From DASUPK01 sp963795665 (GTDB lineage: Bacteria > Actinomycetota > Thermoleophilia > Solirubrobacterales > 70-9), in the NCBI GenBank assembly GCA_963795665.1, contig CAWCIP010000016.1, positions 1 to 64,000 on the forward strand: a DNA stretch of 64,000 bases, given 5' to 3'. Positions 25,588-34,043 of the stretch are shown piece by piece. A model generated the notes under the pieces. It saw only the letters and a list, made by a program, of their open reading frames with translations. It was not told the origin of the DNA and did no database searches. Position numbers and translations under genes: made by a program. Numbering within the stretch: the first letter of the stretch is position 1; the number at the start of each line of letters is the position of its first letter.

Positions 25588-26609
25588 TACGCCGCGTTCC
25601 TCTCGGGGGCTTGCTCGGGTTGGGATTCGGAGGCACGGCCCGTCAGCGCCAGGAAGACCTCGTCCAGGCTCGGCTGGCCGAGAGAGAAGTCGCTGACCGG
25701 CAGACCCGCGCGCGAGAGCGCCGCCAGGGCTCGCTCGGCACGCGCCGCGGCCTCGCCCCTGCCGTCCTCCGACGGGATCTGCGCGGACAGTCGCGCGCGA
25801 TCGCCCTCATGGTGCACGGAGACCCCGAGCTCCGACGCCAGCACCTGCTCCGCCCGGTCCCGCTCCCCGGGGTGGACCAGCTGCACGCGCAGGCGACCGG
25901 CGCCCACGGACGCCTTGAGCTCGTCCCGGGTTCCCTCGGCGATCACCCTGCCCATGTCTATGACCGCGATCCGGTCAGCGAGCTGATCGGCCTCGTCGAG
26001 GTACTGGGTGGTGAGCAGGACCGTCGTGCCCCTGGCGACGATGGCGCGGACCACCTCCCAGAGCTGATTCCGGCTGCGCGGATCGAGCCCGGTGGTGGGC
26101 TCGTCGAGGAAGAGCAGCTCCGGTGTGCTGATGATGCTGGCGGCGATGTCCAGCCGCCGGCGCATGCCGCCGGAGAGCCGGGTCACCGGTACCCCCGTAG
26201 CCTCCGAGAGGCCGAAGGCCCCGAGCAGCTCCTTCGCCCGTGCCCTTGCGCCTCTCCAGGAGTGACCGAGGAGACGGCCGAGCATGACCAGGTTCTCGAG
26301 CCCGGTCAGATCCTCGTCGACAGACGCGAACTGGGAGGTCAGGCTGATCCTGCTGCGGATGGCCCCCGGGTCGCGGACCACGTCGTGGCCAAGCACGCGT
26401 GCCGTCCCCCCGTCGGGAGCCAACAAAGTGGCGAGGATCCGGATCGTGGTGGTCTTGCCTGCCCCGTTGGGACCGAGGAAGCCGTAGACGCAGCCTCGGG
26501 GCACGCGCAGGTCGACACCGTCGACGGCCCGCTTCGACCCGAAGGCCTTTCTCAACCCCTCGGTCTCGACCGCGAGCTGCCCTTGATCCGTTTCGTGCGA
26601 TTCGGCCAT
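25587..26609 (-). CDS. ABC transporter ATP-binding protein, DrrA-like
   Basis: 340 residues. Walker A GPNGAGKTTT, signature LSGGMRRRLDIA, Walker B LLFLDEPTTGLD and switch TTQYLDEADQLADR are all intact, followed by a DrrA-type C-terminal domain of about 100 residues. It energises the downstream permease. The frame is open back to an ATG at 26639, but that lies inside the palindromic operator, so the ATG at 26609 (MAESHETDQ) is preferred. Divergent from a TetR regulator across 74 bp. Confidence 0.9.
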   Translation of the reverse strand: MAESHETDQGQLAVETEGLRKAFGSKRAVDGVDLRVPRGCVYGFLGPNGAGKTTTIRILATLLAPDGGTARVLGHDVVRDPGAIRSRISLTSQFASVDEDLTGLENLVMLGRLLGHSWRGARARAKELLGAFGLSEATGVPVTRLSGGMRRRLDIAASIISTPELLFLDEPTTGLDPRSRNQLWEVVRAIVARGTTVLLTTQYLDEADQLADRIAVIDMGRVIAEGTRDELKASVGAGRLRVQLVHPGERDRAEQVLASELGVSVHHEGDRARLSAQIPSEDGRGEAAARAERALAALSRAGLPVSDFSLGQPSLDEVFLALTGRASESQPEQAPERNAA

Positions 26610-26621
26610 CGCGTCGACAAT

Positions 26622-26669
26622 AGCACGTATACTGTCCATATGGACAGGCCAACTGGACTAATACGTGCT
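26622..26669. promoter_or_regulatory. Nested palindromes between ABC exporter and TetR gene
   Basis: A perfect 16-bp palindrome CTGTCCATATGGACAG (26632-26647) is flanked by a second perfect inverted repeat, AGCACGTAT (26622-26630) and ATACGTGCT (26661-26669). Together they fill the divergent promoter region. The inner palindrome is the likely TetR operator; the outer pair could be a second site or a structure. Confidence 0.65.
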
Positions 26670-26683
26670 CTGAGGTCAGCGGG

Positions 26684-27280
26684 ATGACATCGAGGCGGCC
26701 GAAGGCGAGGGGGAGGGAGTCCGCCGCGACGCGCGAGCAGCTGCTCGGGGCGGCGGCGGAGCTGATCGCCGAGGTCGGCTGGGGCCGGGTCACGACCCGC
26801 GGAGTGGCGGAGCGGGCGGGGCTGCCGCACGGGGCGGTCAGCTACCACTTCCGGGGCAAGCAGGAGCTGCTGATCGAGGCTGCGTTGGGAACCTTCGAGC
26901 AGGCCTTCCCGCTCGCCGAGTTCAAGGCGCTCGATGGACTCGGGGGCCTGTTGGACATGATCGCGGCCGCGCTCGGGGGTCCGAGCGCGCTCGACCCGGT
27001 GCTCACCGGGGTGTCGATGGAGGCGATGCGAGAAGCCGAGCGCGATCCGCAGATGCGCAGGCGTATGGCCGCCCTGATGCGGGACTACCGGGCGGTGATC
27101 GCGGATCTGGCCAAGGCGGATCAGGAGCGTGGCTCCGTGCCGGCAACCGCGACGGCGAGCGGCCTGGCCACCCTGGTCGGTGCCGTCGGCGATGGCCTCC
27201 TCCTGCACGCGCTGCTCGATCCCAAGCTGGACATCCGCGAGGCGATCGACTCGCTCCGTGCGCTCATGCGGGCGGCTTGA
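26684..27280 (+). CDS. TetR family regulator of the ABC exporter
   Basis: 198 residues. Helix-turn-helix: VTTRGVAERAGLPHGAVSYHF followed by GKQELL; the C-terminal ligand-binding domain is all helical. It is divergent from the exporter genes, with the palindromes in between, the classical layout for ligand-relieved repression of a drug exporter and itself. The ATG at 26684 follows a GAGG-containing stretch. Confidence 0.88.
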   Translation: MTSRRPKARGRESAATREQLLGAAAELIAEVGWGRVTTRGVAERAGLPHGAVSYHFRGKQELLIEAALGTFEQAFPLAEFKALDGLGGLLDMIAAALGGPSALDPVLTGVSMEAMREAERDPQMRRRMAALMRDYRAVIADLAKADQERGSVPATATASGLATLVGAVGDGLLLHALLDPKLDIREAIDSLRALMRAA

Positions 27281-27323
27281 CTTGGACGTCAGCTTCCCAG
27301 CGGCTGATCCAGCGTGAGCGCGC

Positions 27324-28207
27324 CTAAGCGGCCCGGGTTCGACTCCGACCCGTCTCCTCGAGCCGCTCAGCCAGACGGTTCATGCCCCGGGCACGGGCCG
27401 CCCTCGCGGCGCCGCGGTAGTCCGTCCTCTTGTCGCGAGGGCGCCCGACCTTCTCTGTGCGCAGGGTGGCCATGTCCTTGAAGGCGAGCAGCTGCTCGCG
27501 GTCGCCGATCAGCGACGTCCGCAGCGCCGGGCGGGTCTCCCTGATCGCCGCGTCGAGGACCTTCTCGAGGGAGCCGTGCTTGCGGAGGAGCTCGACCGCG
27601 GTCTTCTCGCCGACGCCCTTGGCCCCGGGGATGCCGTCGGAGGGATCGCCTCGCAGCGCGATCAGGTCGGGGACGAGTCTCGGCGGAATCCCGTATCGCT
27701 CCTTCACCTCGGCGGGCCCCATCACCTGCCCGCCCTGCTTGCCGGTGCTGACGTAGAGCACCTTGGTGGAGCCGCTGGCGCACTGGAACATGTCGCGGTC
27801 GCCGGTCATCAGCAGCGCACCGTCCGCCGGCCTTGTGCTCCTTCTCGGCGAAGGAGTGGAGGAGATCGTCCGCCTCGAGGGTCCTCCGATCCGGCGACGG
27901 TCCAGCCGAAGGCGCCGAAGAAGTCCGCCGAATCCTCCCACTGAGGCCCGAGCTCGTCCGGGAACGCCGCCTCGCGATCGGCGTGGTAGGCGGGGAAGAG
28001 CTCCACGCGGTAGGCGGCGGCATCCGGCCCGAAGCAGAGGACGACCGCGCGGGGGTCGTGCTTCTCGACCTCTCGCAGGATCAGGTTCGCGGTTCCGAGC
28101 AGCGCGTTGACCGGCTTGCCGTCCGGACCCTTGATCGACTTGGGAAGGGCGTAGAACGCCCGGAAGAGCATCGAGGGCGCATCGACAGCGAGCAGCGGAC
28201 GTGGCAC
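27324..28207 (-). pseudogene. 5'-3' exonuclease (Pol I N-terminal-like), frameshifted
   Basis: Reading leftwards from GTG 28207, the protein has the exonuclease start LLAVDAPSMLFRAFYALP, but the frame breaks twice: near 27884 (CCC where CC is expected, before EADDLLHSFAEKEHKAGG) and near 27825 (before ALLMTGDRDMFQ). The remaining frame ends normally with the helix-hairpin-helix DPSDGIPGAKGVGEKTA. All conserved Asp motifs survive across the three frames, so loss is recent or the breaks are assembly indels. If intact, it would be an approximately 290-residue FEN-like nuclease. Confidence 0.75.
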
Positions 28208-28227
28208 CCCCCGGAAACTAGCGCGGG

Positions 28228-29238
28228 TCAGCCGGGCTGGGTCTGGGCCCGGGAAGGCGGCTCGGCGGCGGCGGCCGCCCGTCGCTCCCGCAGCCGCTCG
28301 GCTCCCCAGTTGACGATCAGGATCGTCGCCGCGGCGTACGCCCAGCCGAGCAGGATGTCGATCAGATAGTGCTCGCCCAGGTAGATCAGCGAGAGACCCA
28401 TGCCGATCGGATATGCCACGAGCAGCGGCCTCCAGCGCGGGTTGAGTCGCGGCCACAGGAACAGGCAGATCAGCATCGTGTAGCCGGCGTGCAGCGACGG
28501 CACCGCCGCCACGTCGTTGCCCCAGTCCGTGCCTTTCTGGAACATCGCTCCAGCCTTCGGGACGGGCAGGTGGTTCACCACCGCGTGGGTGATCCGGTAG
28601 GTGTGGTTGATGTAGCCGTGATCGTCGGCGAGCCAGGGAGGCGCGGCCGGGAAGATCACATAGGTGACGAGGCCGAGCGCGGCGAGCACCACGATGCAGG
28701 CCGCGAACCGGTGGAACCACTCGTAGCGGTAGAGCCAGATCCCGACCCCCACCAGCAGCGTGGCGAAGAAGTGCGAGAACCAGAAAGAGAACGCCGCGTA
28801 GTCCCAGAAGTGCAGGTGGCCCGGCGTGTAGAAGGCGTCCTGGAGACGGATGGTCGGGACCTGACCGAGCCCGAGAACCTTGTCGGCGTGCACCGGCGCG
28901 CTCCAGTGGATCGCGAAGAGGTTCCCGTCGGCGACCCCGCGGAGCAGGTCATAGGCGAGCAGGGCCACGATGATCGGCAGCCAGTCCTTGATCAGGCGCC
29001 TCACCGTGTGCTGCCCGTCGGCGATGGAGAAGGCGAGCATCAGCCCGACGATCCAGACGAAGATCCAGTCCTGGGAGTAGGGGAGGCCGAACCGGTCGAT
29101 GGCGACCGCCGTTCCCAGCAGGTAGATCGCCGGCAGGGCGACTCGGGCGGCCCAGTGGGACCGCCATCCTCGGTTTGGCTCCCTCTCTCGCTCTGCGGGC
29201 CGTGGCGCCTTGGCCTCTGCCACCGCGGTGCTGCTCAT
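28228..29238 (-). CDS. PAP2 superfamily membrane phosphatase/phosphotransferase
   Basis: 336 residues with six or more membrane helices. The late motifs SLHAGYT and GEHYLIDILLGW are PAP2 domains 2 and 3 with the catalytic His residues, as in inositol-phosphorylceramide-synthase-like (AUR1-like) actinobacterial proteins. It acts on lipid phosphates at the membrane surface; the substrate is unknown. It starts at ATG 29238 and lies upstream of the exonuclease in the same direction. Confidence 0.85.
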   Translation of the reverse strand: MSSTAVAEAKAPRPAEREREPNRGWRSHWAARVALPAIYLLGTAVAIDRFGLPYSQDWIFVWIVGLMLAFSIADGQHTVRRLIKDWLPIIVALLAYDLLRGVADGNLFAIHWSAPVHADKVLGLGQVPTIRLQDAFYTPGHLHFWDYAAFSFWFSHFFATLLVGVGIWLYRYEWFHRFAACIVVLAALGLVTYVIFPAAPPWLADDHGYINHTYRITHAVVNHLPVPKAGAMFQKGTDWGNDVAAVPSLHAGYTMLICLFLWPRLNPRWRPLLVAYPIGMGLSLIYLGEHYLIDILLGWAYAAATILIVNWGAERLRERRAAAAAEPPSRAQTQPG

Positions 29239-29310
29239 CCGGGCAGCCTAGGCGAAATCCTTCACCACTTATTAACAACCTCCGGGTGGGCGAATCGGGA
29301 GTTGCGGCGG

Positions 29311-29904
29311 CTATGACGGCACGCCCAGCAGCGCCGCCTCGACCTCGCGGAGGCGATCGACGTCGCCCCGGATCCCGGCGACCGCATCGTTGAAGAGGAA
29401 AGCCTCGGCGAGCCGGACGATGGCGTAGCCGAGGGTCGACGGCTCGACGGGCGGCTCGTAGGTCCGGGCCTCGGCCTCCTCCTCGATCAGGCCCGCGATC
29501 AGCTCCACCATCCGCGGCTGCACCACCCCGGCGCCCGAGGCGATGATGCGCAGGGCGGCATCCCGCTCCTGCTCGACGAACGCGCGCAGCGCCGGGGCGT
29601 CGGCGAGGGCCCGGTTGAAGCGGTCGAAGGTGTCGAGCAGGCCCGGCCCTCCCTTGCCGCTGAGGCCGGAGCGTGCCTCGGCGAGTACGGGCTCGGTGGC
29701 GCGGATGATCACCTCGCCGATCAGCTTCTCCCGCGAGCCGAACCAGCGGTAGATCGTCGCCCGGCCGACGCCCAGCTCGGCCGCGATCGCCTGGACGTCC
29801 ACCCGCCGGCCGCGCAGGTAGCGGTAGAGCCCCGCGTCGAGGACGTCCTCCCGGCTCGCCGCCGCGGGACGGCCACGGCTCTTGCGGGTTCTAATTTGAG
29901 ACAT
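29311..29904 (-). CDS. TetR regulator, QsdR-like
   Basis: 197 residues. Helix-turn-helix DVQAIAAELGVGRATIYRWFGSREKLIGE, read as two helices around GVGRAT, and a C-terminal domain with the QsdR-type PSTLGYAIVRLAEAFLF segment. QsdR represses a quorum-quenching lactonase in Rhodococcus; here the divergent gene is a secreted hydrolase. The ATG (29904) lies inside the palindromic operator and the -10 on this strand is about 12 bp away, so the mRNA has almost no leader. Confidence 0.87.
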   Translation of the reverse strand: MSQIRTRKSRGRPAAASREDVLDAGLYRYLRGRRVDVQAIAAELGVGRATIYRWFGSREKLIGEVIIRATEPVLAEARSGLSGKGGPGLLDTFDRFNRALADAPALRAFVEQERDAALRIIASGAGVVQPRMVELIAGLIEEEAEARTYEPPVEPSTLGYAIVRLAEAFLFNDAVAGIRGDVDRLREVEAALLGVPS

Positions 29905-29923
29905 ACCTAAAACTATGTATAGT
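29896..29923 (+). promoter_or_regulatory. Promoter/operator between QsdR-like gene and hydrolase
   Basis: TTGAGA (29896-29901), 16 bp, TATAGT (29918-29923) for the rightward hydrolase. The inverted repeat ACATA-N8-TATGT (29901-29918) fills the spacer exactly and covers the start codon of the divergent regulator, so one bound repressor would block both genes. Confidence 0.55.
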
Positions 29924-29936
29924 GCTCGCCGCGCTC

Positions 29937-31442
29937 ATGGGAACCCGATTGTGGAGGAGAGGGCCCGCGATCGCCGTCCTGACGGTTGCAATCGCGCTGC
30001 TCGGCGGCTCGGCCGTGGCGAGCGCCTTCGACCCGGTCTACGAGGCCAAGGACTACTCGAAGACGCTCGAGCGGGCGCGCATCTACTCCACGCCCGAATA
30101 TCAGGCGAAGCTGCGCACGATCTCGCTGCAGAATCGAACCGCCGCGACCCTGGCCCAGGTCCAGGACCCAGAGCGGAACTTCATCACCAATCTCTGCGCG
30201 AGCGGCGAGGACGGCTGCGCCGGCGACACCCGGCTCTACGACTGGGGCTCGAAGGGCTACGGGATCGTCAAGCCTGTGCTCTTCACGGCGCGGAACGGCG
30301 CGACGCTCTCGGGCCACGTCTGGGCGACCAGGTCGGGCCCCGCTCGGCGGCCGGGCATCGTGATCACAAACGGCTCCGTACAGGCCGACGAGCAGATGTA
30401 CTGGTACGCGGCGCAGGCGCTCGCCAAGGACGGCTACGTCGTCATGACCTTCGACCCGCAGGGGCAGGGGCAGTCCGACGACTTCGGCGAGTCGCCGGAC
30501 CAGCAGGAGGGCTTCCCGGCACAGAGCGACGGCCGCCCGTTTTTCGACGGGACAGAGGACGCGATCGACTTCTTCCTCTCCGACGCGAAGCACCGCTACA
30601 AGCCGGTGCCGAGCTGCAGCACGGGCACCAGCCACGCCGCGAAGCAGGACCGCCGGGTGGCCGCCGGGCTCGACGCGGCGTACAACCCCCTCGCCTCGAT
30701 GCTGAACCGCAACCGACTCGGCCTCGCAGGGCATTCCTACGGGGCGGCCGGCGTCTCGTACATCGGCCAGTGGGACCCGCGGGTGGACGCCGTGGTCGCC
30801 TGGGACAACCTCAGCGGCGCCGATCCGAATGGGCAGACAGGATCATTTCCGCCGGGAGAGCAGCCCTGTCCGGCCGACCCGTCCCAGCGGACGGCCGTTC
30901 CGCTCACGAAGCCGGCGCTGGGGATGTCGGCCGACTACTTCCTGCCGCCGACGCCGAACACTTCGCAGCCGGACCCCGAGGCGAAGGCCGCCCAGTCGCT
31001 CCAGTACTCGGATGCCGGCGTCGACTCCGGAGAGATCGTGATCCGCGGCGGCAGCCATCTCGATTTCAGCTGGATCCCGAATCCCGCCTTCGGGGCGAGC
31101 CTCCGCGGCGCGGATGAGATCGACTGGTACACGACCGCCTGGTTCGACAAGTACGTGAAGGGCGAGGGGAGCGCCGATCGGCGGCTGCTCAGCGACCGCT
31201 GGTTCGACGACGCCCAGGAGGCGGCCGTCGATCCCGACGGCGACGGCAACATGTTCTCCCGCTATTACCGCTCGCGGCTCGACATCGGGCTGTCGGGCGG
31301 AGGCCGCTTCGACTGCGAGGACATCCGGCCCGATGCGATGCGCCCAGCGAACGACGCTTGCTCGGGCTGGGTCCCGGCGGCCGATGACGGCTGGCCGGGC
31401 GAATACGACTACCTCTCGATCGACACTTCTCCAGACGGCTAG
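29937..31442 (+). CDS. Secreted alpha/beta hydrolase
   Basis: 501 residues. A signal peptide (about 1-31, ending SAVASAF) directs export. The alpha/beta-hydrolase core has the nucleophile elbow GHSYG (AGHSYGAAGVSYIG) and the oxyanion region TNGSVQADEQMYWYAAQALA; a late GGSHLDF could supply the catalytic His. Large inserts and a C-terminal extension are present. The substrate is unknown; an extracellular esterase or peptidase is possible. ATG 29937 is placed 13 bp after the -10 box; a GTG at 29922 would overlap it. Regulated by the divergent QsdR-like repressor. Confidence 0.82.
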   Translation: MGTRLWRRGPAIAVLTVAIALLGGSAVASAFDPVYEAKDYSKTLERARIYSTPEYQAKLRTISLQNRTAATLAQVQDPERNFITNLCASGEDGCAGDTRLYDWGSKGYGIVKPVLFTARNGATLSGHVWATRSGPARRPGIVITNGSVQADEQMYWYAAQALAKDGYVVMTFDPQGQGQSDDFGESPDQQEGFPAQSDGRPFFDGTEDAIDFFLSDAKHRYKPVPSCSTGTSHAAKQDRRVAAGLDAAYNPLASMLNRNRLGLAGHSYGAAGVSYIGQWDPRVDAVVAWDNLSGADPNGQTGSFPPGEQPCPADPSQRTAVPLTKPALGMSADYFLPPTPNTSQPDPEAKAAQSLQYSDAGVDSGEIVIRGGSHLDFSWIPNPAFGASLRGADEIDWYTTAWFDKYVKGEGSADRRLLSDRWFDDAQEAAVDPDGDGNMFSRYYRSRLDIGLSGGGRFDCEDIRPDAMRPANDACSGWVPAADDGWPGEYDYLSIDTSPDG

Positions 31443-31445
31443 GAC

Positions 31446-31535
31446 GACGGCTTCGCCATCAGGCGGGGCCGTGTACGGCCGCAATCACAAGTCGCTCCGG
31501 GCTTCGCCCTTCGCTCCAAAGTGGTGCGGCCTGGC
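31446..31535. repeat. Dispersed intergenic repeat, copy A
   Basis: About 90 bp that match 40164-40255 over their whole length, including GACGGCTTCGCCATCAGG at the left and a 19-bp block identical in both, AAGTCGCTCCGGGCTTCGC, on the right half. It fills the gap between the converging hydrolase and P450 genes. The arms that pair in copy B are partly mismatched here. Confidence 0.7.
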
Positions 31536-31539
31536 GCCC

Positions 31540-32790
31540 CTACCAGCTGACGGGCAGCTCCTTGAGCTGGTTCAGGAAGGCCGAGATGGCCGGGTCCGGC
31601 TTGCCGGCCAGCTGCATGTTCGGGAAGCGCCGCAGCGTCTCCTCGAAGAGGATCTTGAGCTCGAGCCGGGCCAGGGCGGCGCCTAGACAGAAGTGGCGGC
31701 CGCCCGCGCCGAAGGCCTGGTGCTCGGGGTTGCGCTTGACGTCGAAGCGGTCGGGGTCCTCGTAGACGTCCTCGTCGCGGTTGGACGAGACGTACCACAT
31801 GATCACCTTCTCGCCCTCCTTCACCGGGCAGCCCGCCACCTCGGTGTCGCGGGTCGCCGTGCGGCGGAAGTGGGCGAAGGCGGGGTACATGCGCAGGCAC
31901 TCCTCGACGGCGGCTGGGATCAGCGACGGGTCATCGGCCAGCATCTTCATCTGGTCCGGGTGCTCGAGCAGGGCCCGCATGCCGCTGGTGTAGGTCGCCT
32001 TGGTGGAGTCGTTGCCGGCCGCCATCAGCAGGAAGAAGCCCATGACGATCTCGTGCTCCTCGAGCTTCTCGCCGTCGATCTCCGCGTGGACCAGGACGCT
32101 GGTCAGGTCGTCGGTGGGATTCTCGAGCCGGTCCGCGATCAGCAGGCGGCACCGCTCGAACAGCTCGGGGATGTCCTTCTCGAGGATCTCGTCGAGGCCG
32201 CCCGGGTTGAGGTCGTCGTCGCCGAGCCCAAGCGCCGAGTTCATCAGCCTCGCCCAGATCAGGTCGTCCTCCGGGCTGATCCCCATGAAGCTGCCGATCA
32301 CCCGCGAGACCACCGGCTGCGCGACGTCGTTGACCAGGTCGCAGCCGCCGCGGTCGGCGACCCCGTCGAGGACTCCCTCGGTGATCGCCCGGATCCGATC
32401 CTCGTGCTCGGCGATTCGCTTCGGAGTGAAGCCCTTCTGGAAGAGCATCTTGAGCCGGTCGTGCTTCGGCGGGTCCTGGGCGATGAACATCCCTCGCGCC
32501 AGCTCCAGGGGGATCGCATGGGTCAGGCCGGTGATGCCGCCGCGCTCCGAGGAGTAGGTCTCCCAGTCGAGGCTGACCTCGCGGACATTCTCGGCCTTGG
32601 TGACGGACCAGAAGCCCTCCTCGTCCGGGTACTCGTTGATCTCCGACCAGTGGACCGGGCAGCGGCCGCGGAGCTCCTTGAAGATCTCGTAGGGCGGGCC
32701 GTCCTCCCAGTGCTCGCGGTCGGTGACGTCGAGGGCGTCGAGGTCCGCGAACTTCTCGCTCGCGAGCTGGTCCTGGGGCGGCCGGTTCAT
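31540..32790 (-). CDS. Cytochrome P450
   Basis: 416 residues, a class I bacterial P450. I-helix AGNDSTKATY (the AGxDT oxygen-activation motif with Ser at one Thr position), the ExxR in VEECLRMYPAF, and the heme loop FGAGGRHFCLG with the thiolate Cys are all present. It resembles CYP125/CYP142-type steroid or fatty-acid P450s, but substrate is not determined. It would need a ferredoxin partner, not seen nearby. The ATG at 32790 is preferred; a TTG four codons upstream overlaps the -10. An 18-bp palindrome lies 14 bp upstream. Confidence 0.92.
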   Translation of the reverse strand: MNRPPQDQLASEKFADLDALDVTDREHWEDGPPYEIFKELRGRCPVHWSEINEYPDEEGFWSVTKAENVREVSLDWETYSSERGGITGLTHAIPLELARGMFIAQDPPKHDRLKMLFQKGFTPKRIAEHEDRIRAITEGVLDGVADRGGCDLVNDVAQPVVSRVIGSFMGISPEDDLIWARLMNSALGLGDDDLNPGGLDEILEKDIPELFERCRLLIADRLENPTDDLTSVLVHAEIDGEKLEEHEIVMGFFLLMAAGNDSTKATYTSGMRALLEHPDQMKMLADDPSLIPAAVEECLRMYPAFAHFRRTATRDTEVAGCPVKEGEKVIMWYVSSNRDEDVYEDPDRFDVKRNPEHQAFGAGGRHFCLGAALARLELKILFEETLRRFPNMQLAGKPDPAISAFLNQLKELPVSW

Positions 32791-32798
32791 CGCCACGG

Positions 32799-32821
32799 AC
32801 AATACTGGCTGGCCAGCCAGT
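32799..32821 (-). promoter_or_regulatory. P450 promoter region with perfect 18-bp palindrome
   Basis: ACTGGCTGGCCAGCCAGT (32804-32821) is a perfect palindrome. On the minus strand it is followed by TATTGT (32804-32799), a -10-like box ending 8 bp before the P450 ATG. A dimeric repressor bound here would block transcription. No regulator gene is adjacent, so the factor is unknown. Confidence 0.55.
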
Positions 32822-32825
32822 TTTC

Positions 32826-32855
32826 CCCCGGCGGGCCACGCTGGGCCCGCCGGGG
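32826..32855 (-). terminator. GC-rich hairpin after the phosphoesterase gene
   Basis: Perfect 12-bp arms CCCCGGCGGGCC (32826-32837) and GGCCCGCCGGGG (32844-32855) with a 6-nt loop, 14 bp after the leftward gene's stop. It is followed by A residues rather than a U-tract in this direction, so it would be a non-canonical terminator, as is common in actinobacteria. Confidence 0.5.
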
Positions 32856-32869
32856 ACGTGAAATCGGCC

Positions 32870-33955
32870 CTACGACTCGGGGCAGATGGTGTGGTCGAAG
32901 CCCGGCTGCTTGCTGAAGGGCACCCGCTCGTAGGAGAAGACGGCGCTCGAGCGCGGGTCGATGCGCAGCTTCAGCCACTCGTGGCACGGCGTGGTGCTGC
33001 CGTTGACGGTGATCCGGTGCAGGTTCGGGACGTCCTGCGTGATCCCGTAGATCGACTTGTTCTGCGGCCGAGCCGGATCGGCCAGCGGGTGGTCGTCGGT
33101 GAACTGATGGGAATCGCCGTTCAGCAGCAGGACCGGCTTGCCGAACGCGAGGGTGCGCTGCGCGAGCTCCTGCACGATCGGCGTGAAGTGGTCGTACCCG
33201 GCCGGGTCGCCCTCGATCTCCGGATCCCAGACATCAGCCTGGACGCCGATCACGATCGCCTTCGCGTCCCGGGCCTCGGCCCGATCGAAGATGCCGTCGA
33301 GCCAGTCCAGGTCGGCCGCGGTCCGCTGCGTCACCTCGTCGATCTGGGAGCTGGTCTGTGGCTGGCCGAACCAGGGAGCCCAGTCGTTGTTCGAGCCCGG
33401 CAGGTTGAGGTCGCCGAACTCCACGCGCGAGGCGAACCAGCGGACGTTCTCCGGGAAGTCCGGGGCCTGCGCGGCGACCTTCCTGGAGTTGACGCCCAAC
33501 GTCCGCCCGGGCCGGTCGAAGAAGATCCGGCGGATCTCATCGAGGCGGGCTGGGCGCGTATCGCCGTTCAGCACCGGTCCGGCGGGCCAGTAGGCGCCGT
33601 TGTTGGCCCGGTGGCAGTCGGTCCACTCGTTGTCGCCCGGCGTGTACACGAAGGGGTCCTTGAACGCGTCGAAGTCGCCGCGGATCTGCTCGAAGTAGCT
33701 TGTCGAGCACTCGGTCGAGCCGTTCTTGATGTCACCCAGGTGCATCACCAGGCGGACCTTCGGGTCCCGGTTGATCTCGGCGACGTCGTTCGGGAAGTTG
33801 TCGATCTGCGGCTGGCCGTACGGCGTGTCGCCGATCACGGCATAGGTCGCCGGCGTCGCCGAGCCCCTGTGATGGCCGTGGTGGGCGAAGGCGCCGGGCG
33901 CCGTCAGCAGAGCGAAAGCAGTCGCGGCCGCGGCCGCGACGGTGATGCGTCTCAT
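32870..33955 (-). CDS. Secreted metallophosphoesterase
   Basis: 361 residues. A signal peptide ends near AFAHHGHHRG. Metallophosphatase-type residues are visible: IGDTPYG, MHLGDIKNGS, TPGDNEWTDCH (GDNE block), later GVQADVWD and NGDSHQFTDDH. The domain order fits calcineurin-like phosphoesterases. It is extracytoplasmic, substrate unknown. The ATG at 33955 has a GAAGGGGG site; longer frames would lose the signal peptide. Divergent from the SDR gene. Confidence 0.82.
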   Translation of the reverse strand: MRRITVAAAAATAFALLTAPGAFAHHGHHRGSATPATYAVIGDTPYGQPQIDNFPNDVAEINRDPKVRLVMHLGDIKNGSTECSTSYFEQIRGDFDAFKDPFVYTPGDNEWTDCHRANNGAYWPAGPVLNGDTRPARLDEIRRIFFDRPGRTLGVNSRKVAAQAPDFPENVRWFASRVEFGDLNLPGSNNDWAPWFGQPQTSSQIDEVTQRTAADLDWLDGIFDRAEARDAKAIVIGVQADVWDPEIEGDPAGYDHFTPIVQELAQRTLAFGKPVLLLNGDSHQFTDDHPLADPARPQNKSIYGITQDVPNLHRITVNGSTTPCHEWLKLRIDPRSSAVFSYERVPFSKQPGFDHTICPES

Positions 33956-34043
33956 TGAATCCCCCTTCTCTGGCGTTGTTGGCGGCGCGACGCTAGTCGC
34001 GGTCGGATCCTGCGTTGTGGCCGAGTCGTTAAGGTCGCGCGCC

